Shown here: positions 8,430 through 16,283 of the stretch, piece after piece | How positions within the stretch are numbered: the first letter of the stretch is position 1 | How the letters are laid out: the number at the start of each line of letters is the position of its first letter | Assembly: GCA_045605765.1 (NCBI GenBank) | Contig: JAZUQQ010000004.1 | Coordinates: forward strand, 62,001 to 126,000 | DNA: 64,000 nt | From: SIG672 sp045605765 | GTDB lineage: Bacteria > Bacillota > Clostridia > Oscillospirales > CAG-272 | Direction: 5' to 3' | Translations under genes and position numbers: made by a program | Notes under the pieces: generated by a model | The model's database searches: none | Told to the model about the DNA's origin: nothing | Seen by the model: only the letters and a program-made list of their open reading frames with translations

Positions 8430-8615
8430 TTACCAGGATGCTTTTCTTACTCCGGGAATCTCGCCCTTGTATGCGAGTTCTCTGAAGCAGATACGGCAAA
8501 TTCCGTACTTACGCATATAAGCATGGGGACGGCCGCAGATCTTGCATCTGTTGTACTCACGGGTGGAGAACTTCTGCGTTCTCTGCTGCTTAACCTTCAT
8601 TGATGTTTTTGCCAT
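8430..8615 (-). CDS. rpsN: 30S ribosomal protein S14, zinc-binding type
   Basis: The 61-residue product is the short, zinc-containing S14 (type Z). CKICGRPHAYMRKYGICRIC supplies the CX2C...CX2C ligands at about residues 24-43. It is part of the 30S head. It lies between rplE and rpsH, its normal position. Confidence 0.98.
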   Translation of the reverse strand: MAKTSMKVKQQRTQKFSTREYNRCKICGRPHAYMRKYGICRICFRELAYKGEIPGVRKASW

Positions 8616-8630
8616 CTTTTCTATCCTCCA

Positions 8631-9170
8631 TTATTTAGCGAACGGTGCACCGAGCTGAGCGAGAAGTTCTCTTGCCTCATCGTCGGTTTTTGCCGTTGTA
8701 ACGAATGCGATGTCCATTCCGCGAATCTTGTCGATCTTGTCATACTCGATTTCGGGGAATATGAGTTGCTCTTTAAGACCGAGCGAGTAGTTTCCTCTTC
8801 CGTCGAAGCCGTCGGGATTGATTCCCTTGAAGTCGCGAACTCTGGGGAGTGCGAAGTTGAAGAGCTTATCAACAAACTCGTACATGATCTCGCCTCTGAG
8901 AGTTACCTTTGCACCGATCTTCATACCCTGACGGAGTTTGAAGTTCGATACCGACTTACGTGCGTAGGTAGGAACTGCTCTCTGACCTGTAATGAGCGAA
9001 AGCTCATCGATAATGGTGTCGATTACCTTAGCGTTGTCCTTTGCATCGCCTGCGCCGACGTTAACTACGATCTTGTCGAGCTTCGGGATCTGCATAACGC
9101 TCTTGTACTCAAACTTTTTCATAAGAGCAGGAGCAATTTCGCTCTTATAAGTTTCCTTAAGTCTAGCCAT
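8631..9170 (-). CDS. rplE: 50S ribosomal protein L5
   Basis: The 179-residue product is L5, which binds 5S rRNA and forms a bridge to the 30S head. It starts MARLKETYKSEIAPALMKKF, has IVVNVGAGDAKDN (about 34-46) and ends in the typical DDEARELLAQLGAPFAK. A GGAGG site precedes the ATG. Confidence 0.98.
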   Translation of the reverse strand: MARLKETYKSEIAPALMKKFEYKSVMQIPKLDKIVVNVGAGDAKDNAKVIDTIIDELSLITGQRAVPTYARKSVSNFKLRQGMKIGAKVTLRGEIMYEFVDKLFNFALPRVRDFKGINPDGFDGRGNYSLGLKEQLIFPEIEYDKIDKIRGMDIAFVTTAKTDDEARELLAQLGAPFAK

Positions 9171-9186
9171 TTCTTACTCCTCCTCC

Positions 9187-9576
9187 TTAGTCAAACTGAT
9201 GTCCGCAAGGGGTTCCGTCTGCCTTCTTACCGGAGCATACGCGGACTTTCTTTCCGTCGATAACTTCGATATGAGTTCTGACACCCTTGTCGCACTTAGG
9301 GCAGTAAAGTTGCACCTTGCAAGCGTAAACGGGAGCATCAACCTTAACGATTGCGGACTGCTCGCCCTGTCTTCTTGCTTTAACGTGCTTGCTTGCCTTG
9401 TTTACGTTTTCAACGATAACCTTGCCCTCTTCGGGAGAAACTGCGATAACCTTAGCGGTCTTACGCTCTTTCTTGGTCTCGTTGCCTTCTTTGTCTTCGC
9501 TGGTCTTCCACTTGTCCTTGTAGTCGCCCACGCGTACTACTACGGTATCACCCGTTTTAACGTGCATTCTTGCCAT
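9187..9576 (-). CDS. rplX: 50S ribosomal protein L24 with zinc-ribbon tail
   Basis: The 129-residue product is L24, an assembly initiator that binds the 5' part of 23S rRNA through its N-terminal KOW domain (MHVKTGDTVVVRVGDYKDK). It is longer than the usual 100-110 residues. A charged stretch (about 24-40, SEDKEGNETKKERKTA) is inserted in the first KOW loop. The C-terminal half has CPKC, then CSGKKADGTPCGHQFD, a CX2C...CX8C set that could bind zinc. C+ forms of L24 are known in other bacteria. The insertion is the less common feature. Confidence 0.96.
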   Translation of the reverse strand: MARMHVKTGDTVVVRVGDYKDKWKTSEDKEGNETKKERKTAKVIAVSPEEGKVIVENVNKASKHVKARRQGEQSAIVKVDAPVYACKVQLYCPKCDKGVRTHIEVIDGKKVRVCSGKKADGTPCGHQFD

Positions 9577-9591
9577 TTTGACGATACCTCC

Positions 9592-9960
9592 TTAAAGTAC
9601 TTCGGGAGCGAGCGAAAGGATTTTGAGGTAATCCTTCTCACGAAGCTCTCTTGCCACAGGTCCGAATATACGGGTTCCTCTGGGGTTTTTATCTTCTCTG
9701 ATGATGACCGCTGCATTGTCATCGAAGCGAACGTAGCTTCCGTCTGCGCGCTTAACGCCCTTAACGGTTCTTACGATAACAGCCTTAACAACTTCGCCCT
9801 TCTTTACCTGTCCGCCGGGAGACACCTTTTTAACGGATGCGACTACGACGTCTCCGATACCTGCATATCTTCTGCCTGTACCGCCGAGAACGCGTATACA
9901 CATAAGCTCCTTCGCACCGGTATTATCAGCGACCTTCATATATGATTGCTGTTGTATCAC
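9592..9960 (-). CDS. rplN: 50S ribosomal protein L14
   Basis: The 122-residue product is L14, at the subunit interface of the 50S. It starts MIQQQSYMKVADNTGAKELM and contains the GGRVxxGD-like core VKKVSPGGQVKKGEVVKAVI. The start codon is GTG, ten nt after a GGAGG site. The ATG at codon 8 is internal to the conserved N-terminus and is not the start. Confidence 0.97.
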   Translation of the reverse strand: MIQQQSYMKVADNTGAKELMCIRVLGGTGRRYAGIGDVVVASVKKVSPGGQVKKGEVVKAVIVRTVKGVKRADGSYVRFDDNAAVIIREDKNPRGTRIFGPVARELREKDYLKILSLAPEVL

Positions 9961-10020
9961 TGTGCGTTTTCCTCCTTAATTTCAATACAATCTTTGTTGT
10001 ATCTACTCTGAACTGTTGAC

Positions 10021-10287
10021 TTATTTAACCTTTTCGATTATTTCAACAAGACGCCATCTCTTAGTTGCGGAAAGGGGTCTTGTCTCCATAACGAGTACCT
10101 TATCACCGACGTCGCACTGATTGTTCTCGTCGTGTGCGTGTACTTTAAGGGTGTGCTTTATGATTTTTCCGTATTTCGGATGCTTGACATTGTCTTCGAT
10201 TGCAACTACGATAGTCTTATTCATTGCGTTGCTTACGACCTTGCCAACTCTGGTCTTGCGCAGATTGCGCGCTGTCTGTTCCATCAC
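10021..10287 (-). CDS. rpsQ: 30S ribosomal protein S17
   Basis: The 88-residue product is S17, an OB-fold protein binding the 5' domain of 16S rRNA. RVGKVVSNAMNKTIVVAIED and the KVLVMETRPLSATKRWRLVE signature are clear. A GTG at 10287 and an ATG at 10284 are adjacent. The GTG lies 8 nt after the GGAG site and is used here, but the ATG could equally be the start. Confidence 0.96.
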   Translation of the reverse strand: MMEQTARNLRKTRVGKVVSNAMNKTIVVAIEDNVKHPKYGKIIKHTLKVHAHDENNQCDVGDKVLVMETRPLSATKRWRLVEIIEKVK

Positions 10288-10306
10288 GACTGTATCTCCT
10301 TCCTAC

Positions 10307-10498
10307 TCACTGTGCCTTCATTTCGTGAAGGATGGTCATAACTCTTGCGATATCCTTACGAACGTCAGCTATCTTGTGGGGATTGTCGAGTTGGTTTATA
10401 GCGTGCTTAAAACGCAGGTTAAACAGTTCTTCTTTGAGTCCTGCAAGCTCTTTTTCAAGCTCTTCAACGCTCATATTTCTGATTTCACTTGCTTTCAC
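10307..10498 (-). CDS. rpmC: 50S ribosomal protein L29
   Basis: The 63-residue product is L29, a two-helix protein at the nascent-chain exit where chaperones dock. It reads MKASEIRNMSVEELEKELAG and ends in KDIARVMTILHEMKAQ. The start is GTG. Its start lies 2 bp after the rplP stop. Confidence 0.97.
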   Translation of the reverse strand: MKASEIRNMSVEELEKELAGLKEELFNLRFKHAINQLDNPHKIADVRKDIARVMTILHEMKAQ

Positions 10499-10500
10499 GA

Positions 10501-10932
10501 TTATCCCTCCTCAACAACATCGTTTGTTTCTTTCATAACAAACTTACACTTAATCGGCAGCTTGTGGGATGCAAGACGCATTGCTTCCTTTGCTATTTCG
10601 GGAGCAACTCCGTCCATTTCGAACATAACTCTACCGGGCTTAACAACTGCTACCCAGTATTCAGGCGAACCCTTACCGGAACCCATTCGAGTTTCAGCCG
10701 GCTTTTCAGTAATCGGTTTGTCAGGGAATATCTTGATCCATACCTTACCGCCACGGCGGATGTATCTTGTCATAGCTATACGGGCTGCTTCGATCTGATT
10801 GCTTGTGATCCACGCGGGTTCAAGAGCAACAAGACCGTAGTTTCCGTAAGCCAAAGTGTTTCCACGCGTCGCCTTACCTTTAAGTCTGCCGCGCTGAACA
10901 CGTCTGTACTTAACTCTCTTCGGCATTAACAT
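10501..10932 (-). CDS. rplP: 50S ribosomal protein L16
   Basis: The 143-residue product is L16, close to the peptidyl-transferase centre and A-site tRNA elbow. MPKRVKYRRVQRGRLKGKAT and RMGSGKGSPEYWVAVVKPGR are typical. Two ATGs two codons apart are possible (10932 and 10926). The first overlaps the rpsC stop (TAATG) and is 9 nt after a G-rich ribosome site, so it is chosen. The second matches the usual family N-terminus. Confidence 0.97.
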   Translation of the reverse strand: MLMPKRVKYRRVQRGRLKGKATRGNTLAYGNYGLVALEPAWITSNQIEAARIAMTRYIRRGGKVWIKIFPDKPITEKPAETRMGSGKGSPEYWVAVVKPGRVMFEMDGVAPEIAKEAMRLASHKLPIKCKFVMKETNDVVEEG

Positions 10933-11762
10933 TATTTGTTGCCCCCCTCTTTACCAGCGTTATTTCTGCCCTGATATGCGGGACGGTTTCCCTGTCCGCG
11001 ATTCTGACCACGGTTCTGCGGGCGACGGTCACCGTCACGGCGCTCTCCGCGGCGATCGCCGGGCTTGCGATCACGGCGATCGGGTCTTGCGGGGTTCATA
11101 TCTGTGCGGATAGTAGTGAATTTTTTCTTAACATCCGGAAGAACTTCTCCCTTGAAGATCCATACTTTTATACCGATCTTACCGTAAGTTGTATTTGCTT
11201 CTGCAAAGCCGTACTCAATGTCAGCTCTGAGTGTCTGAAGCGGAATAGTACCCTCGTGATACTGTTCACTTCTTGCGATTTCTGCGCCGCCGAGACGTCC
11301 CGAGCACATGATCTTGATTCCCTTTGCGCCGAGACGCATGGTTCTTCCGATCGCCTGCTTCATTGCACGGCGGAATCCGATTCTGCGTTCGATCTGCGAA
11401 GCGATAGACTCGGAAACGAGCTGTGCATTGAGGTCGGGCTGTCTTACTTCGATTACGTTAACCGAAGCGGGCTTACCTGCCATCTTTTCGATGGTTGCCT
11501 TGATCTTTTCGATCTCTGCTCCGCCCTTACCGATTACGGTACCGGGCTTTGCGCAGTAAATAAATACTCTGATTCTGGATGCGTCGCGCTCGATTTCAAC
11601 CTTCGGAACGCCGCTTCCCTTGAATTTGTCCAGAATATACTTTCTGATGTTGTAGTCTGATACGAGAGTATCGCCGAACTTCTCATCTTTTTCGTACCAT
11701 CTGGAATCCCAGTTCTTTATAACTCCGACACGAAGACCGTGCGGATTAACTTTCTGACCCAT
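10932..11762 (-). CDS. rpsC: 30S ribosomal protein S3 with Arg/Gly-rich tail
   Basis: The 276-residue product is S3, which lines the mRNA entry channel. The KH domain contains VFIYCAKPGTVIGKGGAEIE (about 67-86). The conserved body ends near residue 215. After it comes a tail of about 55 residues made of RDRK, RRGER, DRRP, NRGQ repeats ending KEGGNK, longer than in the common 220-residue S3. Tails of this type occur in several Clostridia and are probably disordered and RNA-binding. It overlaps rplP by one base. Confidence 0.97.
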   Translation of the reverse strand: MGQKVNPHGLRVGVIKNWDSRWYEKDEKFGDTLVSDYNIRKYILDKFKGSGVPKVEIERDASRIRVFIYCAKPGTVIGKGGAEIEKIKATIEKMAGKPASVNVIEVRQPDLNAQLVSESIASQIERRIGFRRAMKQAIGRTMRLGAKGIKIMCSGRLGGAEIARSEQYHEGTIPLQTLRADIEYGFAEANTTYGKIGIKVWIFKGEVLPDVKKKFTTIRTDMNPARPDRRDRKPGDRRGERRDGDRRPQNRGQNRGQGNRPAYQGRNNAGKEGGNK

Positions 11763-11783
11763 TCAGCATTAACCTCCTTCTAA

Positions 11784-12116
11784 TTATTTCTCTTTTACAG
11801 CGATGGTGATGTGGCTGGTTCTCTTGAGAAGACGGTCATATCCGCCTCTACCTCTTGCCTGACCTCTCTTAAGAGTAGGTCCGGGGCATACGAAGCACTG
11901 AGATACGTACAGAGCATCAGTGTTCATCTGGAAATTGTGCTCTGCGTTTGCCATTGCGCTCTTGAGGAGCTTAGCAACCAGCGGAGATGCACCTCTCTGC
12001 GTATGGTTGAGGATAGCCATTGCTTCCTTAGCGTTTTTTCCACGGATAAGGTCGAGAACGTACTGAACCTTACGGGGAGTAATTCTCACAAATTTGAGAT
12101 ATGCTTTTGCTTCCAT
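11784..12116 (-). CDS. rplV: 50S ribosomal protein L22
   Basis: The 110-residue product is L22, whose beta-hairpin lines the polypeptide exit tunnel. It has AYLKFVRITPRKVQYVLDLI at the start and the hairpin region CPGPTLKRGQARGRGGYDRL near 83-102. It lies between rpsS and rpsC. Confidence 0.98.
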   Translation of the reverse strand: MEAKAYLKFVRITPRKVQYVLDLIRGKNAKEAMAILNHTQRGASPLVAKLLKSAMANAEHNFQMNTDALYVSQCFVCPGPTLKRGQARGRGGYDRLLKRTSHITIAVKEK

Positions 12117-12138
12117 TGTTCAAATTTCCTCCCTTCAA

Positions 12139-12414
12139 TTATTTCTTAGTCGTCTTCGATCCGGCGTGACCCTTAAAGGTTCTGGTCGGAGCGAACTCGC
12201 CAAGCTTGTGTCCTACCATATCCTCGATGATATATACCGGGATATGCTTTCTGCCGTCGTGTACGGCAATCGTATGTCCGACGAAGTCGGGGTAAATTGT
12301 GGAGGCTCTTGACCATGTCTTGAGAACTTTCTTATCGCCGCTCTCATTCATAGCCATAATGCGCTTATAAAGCTTTGCCTCTACATAAGGGCTCTTTTTC
12401 AGGCTTCTGCTCAT
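12139..12414 (-). CDS. rpsS: 30S ribosomal protein S19
   Basis: The 91-residue product is S19, a 30S head protein that pairs with S13. MSRSLKKSPYVEAKLYKRIM and FVGHTIAVHDGRKHIPVYI are diagnostic, and the tail FAPTRTFKGHAGSKTTKK is typical. It lies 17 bp after rplB. Confidence 0.98.
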   Translation of the reverse strand: MSRSLKKSPYVEAKLYKRIMAMNESGDKKVLKTWSRASTIYPDFVGHTIAVHDGRKHIPVYIIEDMVGHKLGEFAPTRTFKGHAGSKTTKK

Positions 12415-12431
12415 TTATTTATGCCTCCTTC

Positions 12432-13262
12432 TTATTTGCCGTTCTTGTGTTTAACAATGAACTTTTCGGTTCTTGCCTTCTTGTTTCTCGTCTTATATCC
12501 GAGAGCAGGCTTGCCCCAAGGTGTTACAGGGCCGGGACGACCAATGGGAGATCTTCCTTCACCACCACCATGAGGGTGATCGCAGGGGTTCATTACAGAT
12601 CCGCGTACGGTAGGACGAATGCCCATATGACGCTTTCTACCTGCTTTACCGATCTTAACCGTATCGTGTTCAATGTTACCTACCTGACCGATCGTTGCCT
12701 TGCAGTCAAGTCTGATAAGTCTAACTTCGCCGGAGGGAAGTCTGACCTGTGCCATTCCGTTTTCTTTTGCCATGAGCTGTGCCGCTGCGCCCGCGCTGCG
12801 AACGAGCTGACCGCCCTTTCCGGGGTAGATCTCGATATTGTGAATGAATATACCGACAGGAATGTTTGCAATCGGAAGGGTGTTACCCGGCTTAATGTCC
12901 GCGCTTGCACCATTCTCGATAACATCGCCGTCAGTTACGCCGGCGGGAGCAATGATATAGCTCTTCTTCTTGTCTTCATACTCAACGAGAGCGATATAAG
13001 ACGTTCTGTTAGGATCGTACTCAACTCCGATGACCGTTGCCTTAGCATCGTTTGCACGCTTAAAGTCGATGATTCTGTACTTCTGTCTGTTTCCGCCACC
13101 CTTATGACGAACCGTGATTCTACCGTAACTATTACGTCCGGCATGCTTCTTCTGTACGTCAAGCAGGCTCTTTTCAGGAGTCTTTTTGGTAACCTCGTCA
13201 AACGAGGGAACCGACATCTGTCTGCGGCCCGGAGTAGTAGGCTTATAAAGTTTTGCTGCCAT
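12432..13262 (-). CDS. rplB: 50S ribosomal protein L2
   Basis: The 276-residue product is L2, needed for subunit joining and peptidyl transfer. It begins MAAKLYKPTTPGRRQMSVPS. The C-terminal MNPCDHPHGGGEGRSPIGRP (about 222-241) contains the conserved His of the family. It lies between rplW and rpsS. Confidence 0.98.
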   Translation of the reverse strand: MAAKLYKPTTPGRRQMSVPSFDEVTKKTPEKSLLDVQKKHAGRNSYGRITVRHKGGGNRQKYRIIDFKRANDAKATVIGVEYDPNRTSYIALVEYEDKKKSYIIAPAGVTDGDVIENGASADIKPGNTLPIANIPVGIFIHNIEIYPGKGGQLVRSAGAAAQLMAKENGMAQVRLPSGEVRLIRLDCKATIGQVGNIEHDTVKIGKAGRKRHMGIRPTVRGSVMNPCDHPHGGGEGRSPIGRPGPVTPWGKPALGYKTRNKKARTEKFIVKHKNGK

Positions 13263-13276
13263 TTCTTTACTCCTCC

Positions 13277-13570
13277 TTAAATCATGCCGTCAAAGAACTC
13301 AATGGTCTTGGAATCTGCTGTCAGAGTAACGATAGCTTTCTTCCACTCGGAAGTGTATCCCGAATGAACACCGAGTCTTTTGGGCTTTTTCTTCATGTTG
13401 ATAGTGTTAACGTTTGCAACCTTTACCTTGAAGATCTCTTCAACCGCGCTTGCGATTTCGGGCTTGGTCGCGTCCTTCTTTACCTTGAAGGTATATTTCT
13501 TGTTTTCAAGACCGTCCATGCTCGCTTCGGTTACGATAGGAGCAAGAATGATGTCGTAAGCAGTTTTCAT
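13277..13570 (-). CDS. rplW: 50S ribosomal protein L23
   Basis: The 97-residue product is L23, the docking site for trigger factor and SRP at the tunnel exit. It has the typical DIILAPIVTEASM start and KYTFKVKKDATKPEIASAVE core. Its ATG overlaps the rplD stop by one base. Confidence 0.98.
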   Translation of the reverse strand: MKTAYDIILAPIVTEASMDGLENKKYTFKVKKDATKPEIASAVEEIFKVKVANVNTINMKKKPKRLGVHSGYTSEWKKAIVTLTADSKTIEFFDGMI

Positions 13571-14193
13571 TATGCATATACCTCCTCGATAGTTTTGATA
13601 GCGGTCTGATCAGCAACAACGGTGTCGCAGTTGATGAGGTCATACACGCTGATGATCGTCGAAGGCGTGGTCTTTACGCCAGGGATATTGTCGAAGGACT
13701 TAACTACGCACTTGTTGTTCTCGGAGAGAATAACGAGCGACTTCTTACCTGCGCCGATAGCGCTGAGCATGTTGACCATGGTCTTGGTCTTGTACTCTTC
13801 GGTAGTGATCTTGTCCACGATGATCATCTCATTTGCTGCAACCTTTGCGGAAAGTGCGCTGATGATTGCAACTCTCTTGGTCTTTTTGTTCATATCTACG
13901 CGATAGCTTCTAGGCTTCGGTCCAAGAGCGATACCTCCGTGTGTCCACTGAGGAGAACGGGTCGATCCCTGTCTTGCTCTACCGCTGCCCTTCTGGCGCC
14001 AAGGCTTCTTACCGCCACCCGAAACCTCAGAACGAGTCTTGGTAGACTGAGTTCCCTGTCTCTGGTTGAGAAGGTAGCCTCTAACTGCCGCGTGAAGAAC
14101 CGCTGCATTCGGCTCTGCTGCAAATACTGCATCAGAAAGCTCGATGGTGCCGACTTCTTTGCCGGTCATATCAACTATTTTCAAATTTGGCAT
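13570..14193 (-). CDS. rplD: 50S ribosomal protein L4
   Basis: The 207-residue product is L4, which reaches into the exit tunnel and in Escherichia coli also regulates the S10 operon. The internal loop KTRSEVSGGGKKPWRQKGSG (about 52-71) is the tunnel extension. The ATG at 14193 is chosen because GGGAGG lies 8 nt before it and the family N-terminus MPNLKIVDMTGKEVG begins there. A longer in-frame reading to 14250 overlaps rplC and has no support. Confidence 0.97.
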   Translation of the reverse strand: MPNLKIVDMTGKEVGTIELSDAVFAAEPNAAVLHAAVRGYLLNQRQGTQSTKTRSEVSGGGKKPWRQKGSGRARQGSTRSPQWTHGGIALGPKPRSYRVDMNKKTKRVAIISALSAKVAANEMIIVDKITTEEYKTKTMVNMLSAIGAGKKSLVILSENNKCVVKSFDNIPGVKTTPSTIISVYDLINCDTVVADQTAIKTIEEVYA

Positions 14194-14212
14194 CGTAATT
14201 TCCTCCCTTTCG

Positions 14213-14857
14213 TTAAGATTTAACCGTATTACGAATGAATACGATACCACCGCGTGCTCCGGGAACTGCGCCCTTTACCGCGATTATATTCTTTTCGGCG
14301 TCGATCTTTGCGATGTCGAGGTTAAGAACAGTTACCTGCTCATTACCGTACTGACCTGCCATCTTCTTCTTTTTGAAGATTCTCGCAGGGTCGATAACAC
14401 CCATAGAACCCGACTGACGGTGAACGGGTCCGACACCGTGAGTCATTCTCAGCTTGTGTAGATTCCACCTCTTGATCGCACCCGTGTATCCGTGTCCCTT
14501 AGTAATACCGGTAACGTCGACCTTTTCACCTGCTGCAAAAATGTCAGCGGTGACGGTATCGCCGATTTTGTATCCGGAAATATCTTCGAGACGGAATTCT
14601 TTAAGATGCTTTTTGGGTTGGAGATCATTCTTTTTGAAGTGTCCGAGCTCAGGCTTGTTCGCCTTGTACTCACCCTTCTTAGTCTGTGCAACTGCCTCAA
14701 ATCCGAGCTGGATAGCTTCGTATCCGTCGGTGTCGAGGGTCTTGACCTGCGATACTACGCAAGGTCCTGCTTCAATTACGGTAACCGGAATAACGTTTCC
14801 TTTTTCATCAAAGATCTGCGTCATACCGATCTTTTTGCCTATAATGGCCTTTTTCAT
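14213..14857 (-). CDS. rplC: 50S ribosomal protein L3
   Basis: The 214-residue product is L3, an assembly initiator near the peptidyl-transferase centre. MKKAIIGKKIGMTQIFDEKG and the HGVGPVHRQSGSMGVIDPAR tip loop are clear. The 81-bp gap to rpsJ contains a short perfect inverted repeat GTTGAC/GTCAAC at about 14884-14902. Confidence 0.98.
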   Translation of the reverse strand: MKKAIIGKKIGMTQIFDEKGNVIPVTVIEAGPCVVSQVKTLDTDGYEAIQLGFEAVAQTKKGEYKANKPELGHFKKNDLQPKKHLKEFRLEDISGYKIGDTVTADIFAAGEKVDVTGITKGHGYTGAIKRWNLHKLRMTHGVGPVHRQSGSMGVIDPARIFKKKKMAGQYGNEQVTVLNLDIAKIDAEKNIIAVKGAVPGARGGIVFIRNTVKS

Positions 14858-14938
14858 TTGTTTTTTCCTCCTGTTTTAGTTATTGGTTGACCTTTTTCGT
14901 CAACATGACATAAAACTTTCGAGAGGCTTTGAAACCGA

Positions 14939-15250
14939 TTAGAGTTTGATCTCGATTTCTACACCTGCGGGAAGTTCAAGACTCGTAAGCGCCGCAACTG
15001 TTTTCTGCGAGGGCTTGATTATGTCAATGAGTCTCTTGTGAGTTCTGGTCTCAAACTGCTCACGACTGTCCTTGTACTTATGAACAGCGCGAAGAATCGT
15101 AACAACTTCCTTATCGGTGGGAAGCGGAACAGGTCCGGAAACCTCAGCACCGTTTCTCTTAGCGGTTTCAACGATCTTCTCTGCCGCTTGGTCGATAAGC
15201 GCGTGGTCGTAACTCTTAAGTCTGATTCTGATCTTCTCTTTAACTGCCAC
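14939..15250 (-). CDS. rpsJ: 30S ribosomal protein S10
   Basis: The 103-residue product is S10 (NusE), a 30S head protein that also joins the NusB antitermination complex. It reads KEKIRIRLKSYDHALIDQAA and has the GPVPLPTDKEVVTILRA loop. The start is GTG, 9 nt after a GGAGG site. It is the first gene of the cluster and follows a leader of about 250 nt. Confidence 0.98.
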   Translation of the reverse strand: MAVKEKIRIRLKSYDHALIDQAAEKIVETAKRNGAEVSGPVPLPTDKEVVTILRAVHKYKDSREQFETRTHKRLIDIIKPSQKTVAALTSLELPAGVEIEIKL

Positions 15251-15504
15251 TTGCTTTTTCCTCCTTATTTAATGTTAAGCAGGGCGGACTTCGTAACACT
15301 CTGCCGTGTGTTTCCAAACCTTCCTTGCTTTAATCCGAATCCATACGATGCAACTCTTTCGTATAAAATCCGGAAAAACTTCAAGAATAAGATTTGTAAC
15401 GCGTGCCAAATGCTCCAAAGTGCCGTTTCGCCCGATTGATACGGACATACTCCGGCAGAATTACCCGCATATTTGCGGCAACCTCTGCCATCAGCGCATC
15501 AAGC
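15251..15504 (-). promoter_or_regulatory. Untranslated leader of the S10 cluster
   Basis: About 250 nt between the predicted start of transcription and rpsJ carry no convincing gene. The leader contains several short inverted repeats, for example ATACGA/TCGTAT at about 15343-15364. Long leaders before rpsJ are control sites in other bacteria (L4 or attenuation). No known RNA family could be recognised by eye here. Confidence 0.5.
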
Positions 15505-15510
15505 TCGACC

Positions 15511-15540
15511 ATTATATCACACACCCGTTATATTTGTCAA
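15511..15540 (-). promoter_or_regulatory. Sigma-A promoter of the S10-spc-alpha cluster
   Basis: On the minus strand TTGACA (15540-15535) and TATAAT (15516-15511) are separated by 18 bp. Both hexamers match consensus exactly. It is the only strong promoter seen upstream of rpsJ and probably drives most of the 15-kb ribosomal block. Confidence 0.88.
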
Positions 15541-15736
15541 TATTTTCTCTCAATTTTTTTACCGATATCAGCACTTATTAACAAAATATTTACATTTTTT
15601 AGCAGTCTTTAATAAAAAATCGAATTTTTTTGTACTTTTCGGAAAATTTAAAGTTGTTTTACGAGCCTCTCACATTCGTTGAAAAATATATCAGAGTTTA
15701 TATCCGACAAAAAAATTGGAATTTTCCTGAAAAGTA

Positions 15737-15765
15737 TTGACAAATAAGTCGAAATATGTTATATT
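15737..15765 (+). promoter_or_regulatory. Sigma-A promoter of the AbrB-like gene
   Basis: TTGACA at 15737-15742 and TATATT at 15760-15765 are 17 bp apart. They lie 36 bp before the ATG of the AbrB-like gene, diverging from the S10 promoter. Confidence 0.85.
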
Positions 15766-15800
15766 ATGTACGAAAATACAAAATATGGAAGGAGTACCAA

Positions 15801-16043
15801 ATGAAGGCAACAGGAATTGTGCGCAAGATCGATGCTCTTGGAAGAATAGTTCTGCCCATTGAGATAAGAGATACGCTCGGCATCAAAGAAAGAGATCCTC
15901 TCGAGATCTTCGTTGACGGAGAGAATATTGTTTTCAAAAAATATTCTCCTACCTGCATTTTCTGCGAGGCAACCGAAAACCTTACTCTCTACAAAGACAA
16001 GCTTATTTGCCCTGACTGTATAAACGATATTGCAAACAAATAA
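15801..16043 (+). CDS. abrB: AbrB/SpoVT-type transition-state regulator
   Basis: An 80-residue DNA-binding protein. The N-terminal swapped-hairpin domain reads MKATGIVRKIDALGRIVLPI, continuing EIRDTLGIKERDPLEIFVDG, the AbrB signature. The C-terminal 30 residues carry CIFC and CPDC, a probable small zinc ribbon common in clostridial AbrB proteins. AbrB-type regulators repress post-exponential and sporulation genes. The ATG at 15801 has GGAAGGAG 6 nt upstream. An in-frame extension 15 codons upstream covers the promoter and is rejected. It has its own promoter and terminator. Confidence 0.9.
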   Translation: MKATGIVRKIDALGRIVLPIEIRDTLGIKERDPLEIFVDGENIVFKKYSPTCIFCEATENLTLYKDKLICPDCINDIANK

Positions 16044-16062
16044 TCAAACATCTCTCAACAGA

Positions 16063-16094
16063 AAAACGGATAGGATCTACTCTATCCGTTTTTT
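16063..16094 (+). terminator. Intrinsic terminator after abrB
   Basis: AAAACGGATAG and CTATCCGTTTT form an 11-bp stem with an 8-nt loop, followed by a run of T. It lies 20 bp after the abrB stop. Confidence 0.9.
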
Positions 16095-16212
16095 CTGTGC
16101 ATTATATATAATAAAGGAAGAATTTTTAAAGGTACCAACAGTTTAAAATACGGTTTTATCAAGACAGGTATCAAAATATTTTGGACAATCTTCACATTTT
16201 CTTCGGTAAAAC

Positions 16213-16241
16213 TTGACAAAATCAAATAAATATAGTATTAT
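16213..16241 (+). promoter_or_regulatory. Sigma-A promoter of yicC-remA
   Basis: TTGACA (16213-16218) and TATTAT (16236-16241) are 17 bp apart, 42 bp before the yicC ATG. Confidence 0.75.
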
Positions 16242-16283
16242 AAATATGTATGTTAATTTGTAAACGCAGAAAGTGACGTTTTT

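Noticed and set aside
14194..14250. N-terminal extension of rplD by 19 codons
   Set aside because: It overlaps rplC, while the ATG at 14193 has a perfect ribosome site and the family N-terminus.
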